A stretch of DNA of 64,000 nucleotides. Origin: Spinacia oleracea (Eukaryota; Streptophyta; Magnoliopsida; Caryophyllales; Amaranthaceae). Where the stretch lies: assembly GCF_020520425.1 (NCBI RefSeq), contig NC_079492.1, positions 1,426,001 through 1,490,000 of the forward strand. The letters are read 5' to 3'. The translations under genes and the position numbers were made by a program. The notes under the pieces were generated by a model. It searched no databases, had not been told where the DNA came from, and saw only the letters and a program-made list of their open reading frames with translations. Below, piece after piece: positions 1-12,000 of this stretch. Position 1 is the first letter of the stretch, and each line of letters starts with the position of its first letter.

Positions 1-1489
1 GAGAATGGCGTTTTTTGACAGACAAGCGGCTGCTGTAAGTAGATTCTCTTCTAGGGGACCTGATATCATTGACAGCCATAGAAATCCTGCAGATGTTCTC
101 AAGCCTGATTTTGTGGCTCCAGGACAGCAGATTTGGGCAGCTTGGAGCCCTCTCAGTGCTTTAGAGCCCATTTTTAAAGGTAAGTTCAAACAAGAAATTC
201 ACTTGATTTCATGCAGCCAAAAGAAATGAAACCTATATATTCCCTCCTTCCCTAAAAGTAAACATGTAACATATTTGGGTGGCCCACATTGAAGTATACA
301 TTCCCTTGCTATAGACCTGATCAAATTGCGGGCCGGGCTAGGGCTGGGCCACTGCATAAAAAGTCTCCCCGTTGGGTCAGGCCAGGCGGGGCCAAACTTC
401 CGACTGAAGATTTCTGCCCAAACCCCATTATTTCGGGTAAAAAATAGAGGCCTTTTCGGGCCATGTTCGGACGGGTCAAATTTATAACTAAAAGTACAGT
501 TTTAAGTTGCCCAAAACCCACGCAAAAATTTAAAAACTCGGTCGGGCCAATGTATACTTCTTTGAAGGATAGAGGGAGTATCAGCTAAGAATTGCACAAG
601 AATATTTTATGCACAGTAAATAAGAATCAAGTTTCTAATAACAGGGAACGATTTCGCTATGATGTCTGGAACTAGTATGGCAGCACCTCATATTGCAGGA
701 ATAGCTGCACTGATCAAGCAACATAACCCTTCATGGACTCCGTCTATGATTGCATCAGCAATCTCCACTACTGCCACAAAATACGACAATTCCAGAGATA
801 TTATACTCTCGGAAGGATTTGATCTTGGTAGCTTCTATCCTTCAACTCCCTTTGATATAGGTGCTGGCCTGGTGAACCCAGCAAGAGCAATAGATCCCGG
901 TCTAACAATTATTCCAGGTACGCTATCATAAAAGCAGAGTTGTAGGAAGAAATGACAACTTTTTACAAAAAAACTAATAAGATTTTTACTGTCTAGTTTT
1001 AATTAGTGCTGGAAAATACTGCATTCTTGCAAATAAATACTTTGTGTAAGTAGGATGATGCTTACTTTGTGTTCAGGAGAAGGAGAATACGTAGCTTTCC
1101 TGTGCTCTTTGCCAAATATCAACAAAACAGAAGTTGAAGTTATGACAGGTGGCTCGTGCAACCATCCACTCGCACATCCAGCAGACTTGAACCTACCATC
1201 AGTGACGATAACTTCTCTTATTGGATCTCAATTAGTTAGGCGGAATGTGACCAATGTGGGAAACAAACAAGAAACATACCTGTGTGCAGTGCTTCCACCA
1301 ATTGGGGTCACAGTTGATGTATCTCCAACTTGGTTCACCATAGCTCCAACAGAAACTCAAGATCTGGAAATAAAGCTGAATGTTACCCAAGCAAACAAGG
1401 ACTTCAGCTTTGGAGAGATTGTTCTAACAGGTAGCTTGGATCACATTGTCAGGATGCCCTTGTCAGTTTTGCCCGTATCAGTATCTTAA
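1..1489 (+). CDS. Subtilisin-like serine protease, SBT2-like, C-terminal part
   Basis: Three exons are readable: 1-179, 645-917 and 1077-1489 (stop TAA). The frame is kept across both GT-AG introns. The first exon has RFSSRGPDIID and LKPDFVAPGQQIWAAWSP, and the second opens with NDFAMMSGTSMAAPHIAG, which contains the catalytic serine of S8 subtilases. The last exon is the fibronectin-III-like C-terminal domain (NVTNVGNKQETYLCAV, then WFTIAPTETQ). The IWAAWSP and FAMMSGTS wording fits the plant SBT2 group. Members are secreted or membrane-associated proteases that process apoplastic proteins. Signal peptide, propeptide and the catalytic Asp and His lie left of the window, so the gene is cut by the window edge and not shown to be broken. 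Intron 1 carries a MITE. The next gene is convergent. Confidence 0.9.
240..578. mobile_element. Stowaway-like MITE in a subtilase intron
   Basis: Inverted ends TTCCCTCCTTCCCTA and, at the other end read inward, CTCCCTCTATCCTTC are flanked by TA on both sides (238-239 and 579-580). This is the pattern of Stowaway (Tc1/mariner) MITEs. A second inverted pair, AAGTATACATT and AATGTATACTT, lies further in and brackets a GC-rich core. There is no coding capacity. The whole element sits inside intron 1 of the subtilase gene. Confidence 0.65.
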
Positions 1490-2340
1490 GAGATCAAACT
1501 ATAGTTTTACAAACCTCAGGAAAAAAAAAACAGAGTAATTAGAAACAAATCGAGAAGTTCATCACAAAGAAATGGATATATAAAATATGCATAGCTACAT
1601 GTCTCAATAGAAAGTTACTCTCTTGATTCTTCACTGCCATAGCTGATAGCAAAGCTCTGTCCTTTGAGGCGCTGTACCTGAGACATGATAGTACTCTAGT
1701 CTCATACAAGTATTATTTTGCACACATGCATTTTGTGGCTGCCCCAAATATTGCACACTTACTTCTTCAAGTAAACTTTCTCTTGTTCTCTGTCCAAGTT
1801 CCAACAATCCAACCCCAAGTTTTCTATCTCTATCCATTAATCTTAATCTCCATGCCAAAAATTATGTGCGATGCAGGAAGTAATTAATTTAGTCAAAAGC
1901 AGTATAAAACATGATGACAAGAAGAAATAGAATAGATGGAATTTCATTAGGGGGGTTTACCATGCAGCATTGCAGTGTCATTTCTGAGAAATGGATTCCT
2001 TGAACACACCACGAAAGGCTGAAACTGTTATCATCTTAGATAAGCAAGAACACAAGGAGAACGGACATGCATTGATACGCAACAAACAGAAATAACATCT
2101 TCAGCATTGAATAAAAAATCTGTATTAGTGTATCGTACAGGAATGGTACAACACTACAACTCAACACAATCAGAACTCGCTGCTTGCCAAAGTGGAACTC
2201 ACTTTGTACTGTGTAATTTCCCTCTGATGGGTAGAAAAAATCAGTGTACCTTGTAATCTATGCAAGAACAATGGTGGATATATATAACTTGAAAAATATT
2301 AATGTACAACAAATATTCTCTGGCTGGTAACTACAGAAAA
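1490..2340. other. Spacer between convergent genes
   Basis: These 851 bases separate the subtilase stop from the stop of the O-fucosyltransferase gene. They must hold both 3' untranslated regions. I see no further gene. A 75-codon frame on the minus strand at 1631-1858 resembles no family I know and lacks a codon-like pattern. Confidence 0.5.
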
Positions 2341-5300
2341 CTACTCCAACAAGCACATACACTCTTTGCAACGCGGATGCCTATATATACTCCTTGCTGT
2401 TGGCCGTCGGTGGACTTGTTTAGTTTGTCGCACTGCTTTCCTCACTCTCTGTTCAAAAACTTTCCATTCTATAGTGGAATTTTTCAAGAATATGTCTGCA
2501 AGTCGCCGTTTGTTTGGCCGTATTGTTGCCATCTGTCCTCCCCCATAATACATCCGAAAACCAGAAGCTAGAGCTGACAGCTGGCTCCCAGAGTCTGTCA
2601 TGGCGAAGGCTGAGGATGCTGTGCAACCTATAAAGTCCAGTGCTGCCAACTAAGAGAGAGGAAAAAGGGAAAACAATAAGGCCATCATATTTTAGCAAGT
2701 CAATGAACAAAACTAACTATACTTCGTATAACACAATTGCAAACCAAACAATTATGAACTATTTCAATCGAGACTAGATGAGTAGATGGCCAAAAACTGA
2801 TACATGAGTGAGACCAATCAAACCCATTGACTAATCAAAAATTCAAAATAACAGGCCAAAATTAAGTAAAAGTATATATCAAATTATCATTAACTGTTAT
2901 TTGTGAATAGGACAAATAACATGGCATTTTCGTAAATAAATCGGCAGGAAACCTAAAAAAAGGTGGAAATAAAAAAAGAAACGAAAAAGGTGAATTAAGT
3001 GAATAAATATGAGCTTAAATGAATAAAAATTGAAGTTAAATATACATCTTGAAAGTCTATTTATTTACGATTTTGCCATGTGATTTGTACTATTCATCGA
3101 TAACAATTATTGATTTGGAATCACCCTAAAATTAATGTACTTACAAAGATGCGTGAAGTTTAAGAAAAGAGAAAAGATTTTGTCCATGTGCGAGTACCTG
3201 AGATGAAAAATTCTTGAATGGTTCAAGTTCGGATGGTGAAAGCAAATTTTCTTTTGTAACCAAATGTGGATACAGGCTGGTTAAGGAAGCCAGCCTTGAT
3301 GGTCCTCCGTAAATTTGAGCACCCGCAAGAAATATATGCGTCTTACGGTTGAAACCCAGAGCGGCAAGCATAAGTACTGCTTCTTCAGGTGTTAAAGGGC
3401 AAAGACCTTCTGTCCTAAGTTCATCAGGAGTAGGTAACCTGCAGTACAATTTTAAACAATATTATTAAACATCACTCAGCACACTATAACAGTTACAAAA
3501 ACCACCACCTCTATTCTGACTCTAGATTCTGTCTAGGGATATTGAAAAACATACTAAGAAGAGTCATGTGATCCTATCGCTCGACCCTATGTTACATAAG
3601 GCCCAACTTATAGGTGAATTGTTTGTGACCTAAGATGAACCAAGAGATCAAGGGAAAAAACACAAACGAGACTTGTTTGGTTCATACTTCCTCCGTTTTT
3701 CTTAATTGATACATCCACCTTGTGCACGCATAATTAGGAAACTCAAACAGTAAACAAAAGTGATGACCAAGGACGAGATTATGCATATGGGAGGAGAGAG
3801 AATGAGAAAATCACACGGGTAAAAAATTTGTCAATTCACAGCCCAAAACATATCAAATATTAATAGTGAACTTCCATAAAAGGGAAATAAATCAACAAAA
3901 AAGAACAGCGGAAGTACTAGTTCATTTGCAACTTTTAACAAAGACAACATCACATACTTGTCATTCTTCTCAAGACGTGTCAATGCAGGGAAATGAATCT
4001 GGCGATATGCTTCCAACTCCTTCCTCTCTTCTTCACCCCCACCAAAATTACAAAGTGAATGAGCCACCATGTCGATTTCAAATCTCAGGTGCAAAGCAAG
4101 GTACTTTGGGCCTTTCACAGAATGACCTCTTTTTCCTTTCACCATTTTCTTTGCATGTGGACCCAGAAGATAATTATCCAACGGTCCAGCATATGATGAG
4201 TTTTGCCTTATTCTTTGTAGAATCAACGCACCACCTTCTTGAATCTTAGGGACAAATTGCAGTGCATAAAAATTACATCTGCATCGGAGTCTCTGAATGT
4301 AGTCTTCAATCAGGAAAGCTAATAGTTGAAGCAAACAAACATAATGAAAAGAATAGGCAGACGACCATAGATGCTCTAAACGAAACATATTCTATATCCT
4401 TTTTACCTGAAGCTGAGATGGAACTGGATCGAATGCCAAGCGGTTTCCAAATCCAAGAAAATGGAGGACTCTGTTTTTTAACAAGAGAGGAAGGATATTT
4501 TTGCGGTAATAGCTTGGCTTCGCCTCCTTCATGATGTCTTCATCAGTCACCTAGAACAAAGCATTCTAGTTTAGAGCAGATGCAAACAATAAGCTGATAC
4601 TTTTATTTTCTACAAATAGTTCTTGATAAGTTTGAGTGGGGAAAACTGACCACACTATCAATTGCATCCAGATCAAGAGACTGCAGTTCTTTAGGCAGTT
4701 CCTTCACTATCCGGATATCAGGTTTTAAGTAGTTGATAAAATGCTCCTCCTGATAGATATCGCCGAATTGACTAAGAATTATGGAATATGATAGTAGTCA
4801 CTCTTCCATTCAAAGCACTAAAATGCTTGAAAACAGGCATTTAGTCACTACATTATTACCAAATGATCATAAGTGAATAACATTCTTTTAGATTCAAGGC
4901 AGTCTACCCTTATGAAATAATTAGGAAATAAAGATCCAAGAGAGGAGTTCAACTACATGCACTACACTACTACACTTTGACAAAGACCATCAGCTGAAGG
5001 CAGGAACAGTCTACGAACATGAGAATACGAGCACTTAAAGAAAATCAAATAGTGCTATAAGATAAACAGGCAAACAGTAGATTTTCATGGATATAATGCA
5101 GCAAAAGTTAAATATCTTGCACATTCCATAACTATAGAAGCCATCAGACCACAGATAACATCACTGTATTCTCAAAATAACCAATCCCACAAGTCGATCA
5201 TCATAAATAACACATTAGATAAGAGAACCACATCCACAACCAATATCAACCAAATAATATTTGAACATGACAATAAAGAGGAAATTACCTCTATAAAAAA

Positions 5301-7118
5301 AACAGCGTAAACTTAGGGAGAGAACCACACACAAGTAGTAATAAGTGGTTGATAGAAAGAGAAATGTGTCAAGGATTCATAATGATACCTCACATCTCTC
5401 CAAACACTGCTGAACATAAATTTGGGAAGTACGAGAGTTGCATTAAGTAATCGTGCAACAGCAACAGCATTGCACACCTGTCCCCATAAAAGAAAAAGTA
5501 ACGTACTACTCAGAACTCTTGCTATAATCATGAATATCCCAATTATAGCAGCTTAATTAAGCTCCATGAAAACAAGAGAGAGATTTCTTACCGCAACTCT
5601 CTGTTGATTCAACCCACCATTAGCAGTAACCATAATGTATCCATTGTTTCCCTCTGATGAATGGACACAACAGAAGCAGACTAAGTTAATCAAATTACAC
5701 ATTGGTTGAAAATCAATAGGGGGGTTGGTAGTTGAAAGGAAAGGATTACCACTAGGTTCCCAATCACGTTCCTCAGCGCAGGGCTTCCAGTTGGAAGCGC
5801 GATCATAAGGCTCTTCCCACAACCCTTTCGGTTCTGGCTTATTTTGTCCCTACAAATTGTGAAAGGTGTGAACTTTAACAGACTGAAAGACTGGCATAGA
5901 AGATATATGTACTTGCATAAATACCACGCTTAACCGAGTGGTTAATGCAAAAATCAAAGATTAATACCTCTGCCAAAGCATGCGCAGCCAATTTCAACAG
6001 CCTGCCAAATGGTGTCTTTTGAGGCTTATTTACTTTAATTATGTCTCCCAAATCTTCCTACATACAGTAGAAAATAGCAGCACGTATTAATAATGCCTTC
6101 AAAATTCCTAATGCAGATGTCAACTTGGCAATAACAACATTGAACAAAGAATTGATATTGTAATACTGTAATCATCCATCATTTGCAGCATGTTAACAAA
6201 AGTCAGTGTGAAATCTCAGAAGAGCATATAATGATATAAACAAAGACTTAAACTTAGCGAAATTCTCATCCACTAACAAAAGAAAGGTTGCTCCTTTGTT
6301 TCACAAAAGAGTGAATATCCTACCCCCTCAATTCCGAAAAGCCCTTCAAATCTACTACGAAATATTACACTTCAAATACCATAAACTTTCACACAGCATG
6401 AGTTTTTAAACAATGTGCCGAAAATCCATCAACACCCAATAAACTCCTCCACTAATTTCCCTTAATTGGTACCTTCAAATCCAAGAAAGTTGTCTCCTTT
6501 TTCATAGCAATTGTGCAACAAAAGCATACAATATAAGGTTTATTCCAATTGCAAATAAGTTCAAAGATTTGAAGGCTAAACCTAAAAGCATAAATGAAGA
6601 AAATTTAACACTGTCCCTCCATTTTCCCTCCAATTTTTCGTCACCAAACAGATCAAAAGATATCAAAAATTTAACACTTTTGGTACCGCACCTGATAATT
6701 CAGAGCCTACTAGACTTTGAACTAATCCAGATTCAAGCAGGTTAGGGCCTTCTTAATGAACAATTCAACAACATACCATCCAACAAAAAAGGAAAATAAA
6801 TATACATCATCAAAATTCCAGATTAAGAATTAGATTTTATACCTTAATAACCACAGAAGACTTGGAATTTTCTGCAGAAGAACTAATTTCTGGACCAGAC
6901 CCAGAATGATTAAGGCGGGAAAGCATCCACCAATTAACAAGGAAGAACAAACCCAACAATCCAATCAAAAAACCCAATCCTTTAAAACGTTTCCAAGGTG
7001 AAACCCTAGTTGCCCGTTTCCGTGAACCGCGTTTTCTGTTTTGGTAAGTTGGGGTATCCAAAGATTGATCTGAATCAGAGAAATTTTTCGAAACGCCATT
7101 AATGGAGCTCAAATTCAT
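2341..7118 (-). CDS. O-fucosyltransferase family protein (GT106-type, DUF246), complete
   Basis: Ten exons on the minus strand: 7118-6843, 6057-5968, 5849-5750, 5653-5592, 5477-5389, 4771-4651, 4550-4407, 4292-3958, 3438-3198 and 2649-2341. All have GT-AG borders and matching phases, and together they give 588 residues. Residues 1-46 are a short basic cytosolic tail, and about 47-66 (GLGFLIGLLGLFFLVNWWML) form a signal anchor, so this is a type II membrane protein as in Golgi glycosyltransferases. Family landmarks in order: EGNNGYIMVTANGGLNQQR, NAVAVARLLNATLVLPKF, KYLALHLRFEIDMVAHS, FLAGAQIYGG, and TDSGSQLSALASGFRMYYGG followed by IRPNKRRLADIFLKNS. Relatives transfer sugars (fucose or rhamnose) onto pectins or proteins; the substrate here cannot be read from sequence. 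Start: the ATG at 7118 is the only one giving the signal anchor. Confidence 0.93.
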
Positions 7119-9083
7119 GGTTCTAAGCTCAATTTTCTGGAATTTTTTTGAAGATAAAAATAAATAATATAAAAAGAAAGAAAAGAGAAGCTCTAAATAA
7201 ATTAATGGTGAAATTAAGAAAATAAATTAACGGAAAGTGAATAGTTTAGAAAAAGGTTGAAGAAGGAGGTGGAGTTTGATGGAGAAAGTTGGGAGATTAT
7301 TGGAGGGAGGAAAATCACTCGCGTTTTTTTTAGTAAGAATAAAATTATGAATTTAAGACTATATTTGACTAATTTTACATTATTTATTTATTTACTTTTA
7401 ATCTGTATTTTAACGTCATTTTTTCAATTCAAAGTGTGTAATAAGGTGGAAATTATTTAAATTTTGCATGGATTGGTTTATATGCTATTTGATGCGTGCA
7501 AATATAAGAAATAGATTTGTGTCATTGCATTTAAACATGAAATAACATGTAAAAAATATAATGTAAATGCGATGTGTGAATATAAGAAACATATAAGTTA
7601 GATATAGCTTAATGCATATAAACAGATTGATTAAAATGGTAAGGATTTATTTAAGGAACTAGATTATGGTATTTTAGTAATTCAAAGAGGACACCAAAAG
7701 TGGATTTACTAAAATAACTTCACCTCTTCACTTATATAATAGAGATGTACAAAATTAAAATAGGAATTCATTTAAACTTTTGCATGAATAATGATAGAAT
7801 TCTCATATCAATGAATCTCGAAATCATACAAAAAAATAGAAAGCATAAGAAAGGAACGTAAAAAGAAAAGTAGAAAGTATTTCATATAAAGAAATGATGG
7901 GAGTAATTATTGTCAATTATTGGATGATTGATTGGTTAAGACTCCGTTTTATTGAATTATTTTGACTGAACTTATTTTGTCTGAAATGAACTACTTGTGT
8001 GGGAAAATGTCTGAAAAAACTTATTTTTGGTGAACTTGTATTATCTGAACTTAGCTGAACTTATTTGTCTGAAATAAGTCAAAATAAGTCGAACAGAGCC
8101 TAAATAGTTATTGATTGCAAGTGCAACTGTTATTTCCTAATTAGTTTTCATGTTGGCCTCATGCCCTAATTGCATCAACTACCTGTTAGTCATGTTTGTT
8201 TATGGGTAGGCTCTTATGTTCCCCAGAATCTCTCCAAAAAGGGTAGGAAATTAAAGAGGGTGAATTCATAAAGAACCCTTAATTATGTTTAGACTTCTGT
8301 AATCTCATGTTACATGCATGTTTGCTTACAAAGGTGTCCTGTGAGTGTGTAACTGTGTACCATGTGACCAGCCTGTACTGATACATGTTTCACACTCACA
8401 TATTGCTTCTTTCCCAACCCTTTTTATCAGCAACATAAGTGACCCGACCCGAAAATACTGGGTCTTAAGAATAGTTTACTGTTTTTTGAAAAACGGACCC
8501 AAATTAACCCGAACTCTATTTTTTTTTTTTTACAACCCGACCGACCCATTTGACATGTCTACTCTTCATTATACCGCATCTCCTGTGTTCAAGAGGTGGA
8601 AGAAAACGACGACGGATGATCCATGACTGGAAACTGGACAATTGATATCAGATTATCTTCGGTATGTGTGCAAGTCAGGATATCAGATTATCAGCAACAT
8701 ATAATATAAGTATCAGAAATGCAGCACACATTTGCAGCTGAAAGTGGAACAATCTGTACAGATCCTTAGAAACAGGTGATCTGTTTCCCAGAACATGAGA
8801 CATCAATCTTTCTAAATGTACATTCAGTTTATATATTGGATTGGATGGAAAAAAAATTAATTACATTGCCATTGAAATAAATAAATATATTTACCCAAGA
8901 CAAGTTCTGTTACATTCTTAGAGACTAATTACAGATTTTTATAGACTCTGATTAAATGATAAAAACTCTCACACGCTTCGTGTCTTCCCTCAACCGGCAC
9001 AGGCAGAACCAGTATGCCCATCTCGGTTAGGACCGGACCTCAAAACAAAATTTGGTAGCCGATTAATTTCAGTTTATCGGACT
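7119..9083. other. Spacer between two minus-strand genes
   Basis: This holds the 5' leader and promoter of the O-fucosyltransferase gene and the 3' flank of the receptor-kinase gene. It is AT-rich, with a short Tourist-like MITE at 7940-8100. Degenerate runs of the GACCCGACCCG type near 8430-8560 look like remains of old small elements. No gene is visible. Confidence 0.5.
7940..8100. mobile_element. Small Tourist-like (PIF/Harbinger type) MITE
   Basis: The ends read inward are GACTCCGTTTTATTG and GGCTCTGTTCGACTT, both continuing into TTATTTTGACT-type sequence. TAA flanks both sides (7937-7939 and 8101-8103). The interior is non-coding and repeats the word CTGAACTTATTT. The three-base TAA duplication and the GGCTCTG ends suggest PIF/Harbinger, but the termini are degenerate. 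Confidence 0.5.
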
Positions 9084-12000
9084 TTAAAATGACATGTCGA
9101 TTGACTCGTGATCTGGTGTCCTGAACCCGAAACCCGTTTCATCACTGGATCGTCTTTTTGCAACACCTGCCCTTTGCACCAATCGGACCAATGCTTGCAC
9201 TACTTCTGACATTGGTGGTCGAAACTCTGGCTCGGGCTATTAACAGAAACCAAGGATTTTAAAGTAAGATTTACTATAAGTGATTTCATTCTAGGGGAAT
9301 ACAAAGTAGGTAATATGGAGATGACAAGACGTAATTAGGACTACGGTATAAACAATGTTATTAGATCTACAGAAAAATCAAATTTTATATTCCACGGACT
9401 AGACCTGGTTACTGGATAGGGTAGCACAATGGGTATAGGGTTTGGGTCATGTTAATAGGGTTCTTGTAACCACAATAATTTTGAAACCTAAAATAGTTAT
9501 GATATACGAAGTAAAAAATTATATGGATAGCTTTGTATTCACTTGTATTCGCATACAACTCTATTTTTTTTCATTTTTCCTTGTTCGTTTATTGACCCGC
9601 CCGCTATTGACCAGCTAAAATTGACCCTTTCATTACCTGACCCGCTATGGACCCGCACAGACCCTGACCTGACCCGCCCAATAACCAGGTCTACTACTGA
9701 CCACTGCTTAAGTAGCTATTCTCTGAATGAACATACCCCATTGATGGTTTGAGACATTACAGCTTTCTTTGCAGTTCAACGCTTAGTCTAACTAAAACTG
9801 ATATAACACCATTTACGCATCAGCAAAGATAGTTAAAGTAAGTTACCTGAACACAGAGAGCAATGATGTCAGCAAACCGAGACAAGGACTTTGCGGGATA
9901 CATGCCATTAAGAGCGGGATCAACCATTTTGGCTAGAGAATCTATATCATGTAGTTGAGGTGTTGCCCATCTTACAAGCGACTGTTCGGACCGAGGTCTT
10001 GAACTGAAAAAAAGAACAGGATATTTTAAGAAAATAGAGCAAACTAGCTATTACATAAATGAAGCAGAAAAATTTAAGGCGGAGGAAGAAGATTGCACGC
10101 ACCTATCCAAGGGCTTGCGCCCGGTCAAAAGTTCCAACATCACCACCCCGAAACTATATACATCACTTTTTGTGGTGTATATTCCCGATAAAGCAAACTC
10201 TGGAGCGCTGTAACCAAATGAACCTACCATCTGAGTCGATACCTGTATTAAGGATGATGTATCAGAAATTATACCAAGTTTCCTTTGATACTTCAACAGA
10301 TTTACTTGAAATCTCGAAACATTCACCATTAAAACATGTCAAAGCTAACAATTTTACATAGGGTATCAATATTTGACAGAGGATTTCATATCCATCTTCT
10401 AACATCAGAAGTTTAAGAAATTCATACAATATGATTGCTAAAAAAATTGATCCTAAAAGTAAAACGAACTTAAGTGGGTGTCAGTTTTGCTCAAGCATGA
10501 TACTCAAAAATCAACATCTACTTTTAAGTTTTTAGACAGATGATGATTTCACCATGAGAAAACTATGCGCTATCATGCCAAATATGATTAGATATTTCAC
10601 TCCATGGATATTTAGGCTCCGTTTGGTTTGGTGTAAAACGTTTTCAGTGCAAAATGATTCTTCATGTAAAACATTTTCCAAGGGAAAACACAATTCGAAA
10701 CTAGTTTTCCTTTGTTTGGTTCCTTATAAGAAAATGGGAGAAGATGGTGAAGATTGAGGGGAAGAAGGGAGAGGGAGGTAACGAGGAAAGGTGGAAAAGT
10801 GGTTTCCCTCCCTTTCAAATGGAAAATGTTTTTCCAGCTTTGACGGAGTTATGGAAAATTGTTTTTCATCCCTTGCCAAACCAAACAACGTAAAATCATT
10901 GAAAAGGGGAAAATTGTTTTCCATGAAAACGTTTTACACCCTACCAAACAGAGCTTTAAGAATTCAAAAGGCCCAAAAGGAAAGGCTGCACATATCCTAG
11001 CTGCAACAGATTCATTACCTGTCTCTCTGTGTTTGGATTTAAAGCAGCCAATCCGCAATCTGACAAGTGAGGGTTGAACTCTTCGTCAAGTAAAATATTC
11101 GCTGACTTAAAATTTCTATGTACAACAGATGGCAAACAGACTTCATGCAAGTACCTGAAGTTAGAAAAGGACATTAAATTAGGACAAAATAAATTTTAAA
11201 AAATAGGGATGAAGGTGATTTCAAACTTTGTAGTGAAATATAGCATGCATACTCTAGAGCTCTGGCGGTTCCAAGTGAAACACGAACACGTGCATTCCAC
11301 GTTAATCTTTTGCTTCCATCGTCAGAGAAGTGTAGCATATCATGCAGACTCCCGCTTCCAATATATTCATACACCAAAAGACGCTGCCCATGTTCTGTGC
11401 AATATCCTACAAGTGACACAATGTTTGGGTGTCTAAGGCGCGACATATTTGACACAGCTTCAAGAAAATTGTCTTCCTCTTGCAAGGATAATGCTGAATT
11501 ATCAATCTTCTTGATAGCCAACACCTGAATTGTTTAAACATATAATTAAGTAGAAGAAAAATGGTACATGAAATGATATGGAAATGAGATTAATGAATAT
11601 ACGGCAAAACAGGTCTTAAAAAGCACCACCATGTTCACAGGTAGAAGTTGATGCAAAATATTAAAATAATTGTAGCCAAACCAACAGGCTTAAAAATGCT
11701 TGACTAGCTAACTTGATTCCTTATCATTTACTATCAATGACTGCTTCAGAAACAGAAACATTATTCATATGTATTAGAACTCAAGGTACCGTATGTTTGA
11801 ATTTATAAAACAAAATTCTAGAACATACCTTGCTATTAGAAAACTCTGCTCTGTAAACTCGGCCGAGTGAACCTTCACCTACGATATTTTCTTGACTAAA
11901 GCTGTTAGTTGCAGTTTGAAGAGCAGCAACTGTGTACGAAGTAGCAGTAATAGGGGACTTCACTCGTCTCACGGACCCATTTTTCCCATGCATTTTCTCA

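Noticed and set aside
1631-1858. 75-codon minus-strand frame downstream of the O-fucosyltransferase gene
   Set aside because: The fucosyltransferase protein is complete without it, and it shows no family resemblance.
3685-3760. Stowaway-like end (ACTTCCTCCGTTTTTC) in intron 8 of the O-fucosyltransferase gene
   Set aside because: I could not find a matching inverted end or TA duplication nearby; at most it is a fragment.
10554-11077. Several overlapping frames of 66-72 codons on both strands
   Set aside because: They lie in or around the palindromic MITE at 10615-10955 inside an SRF intron.
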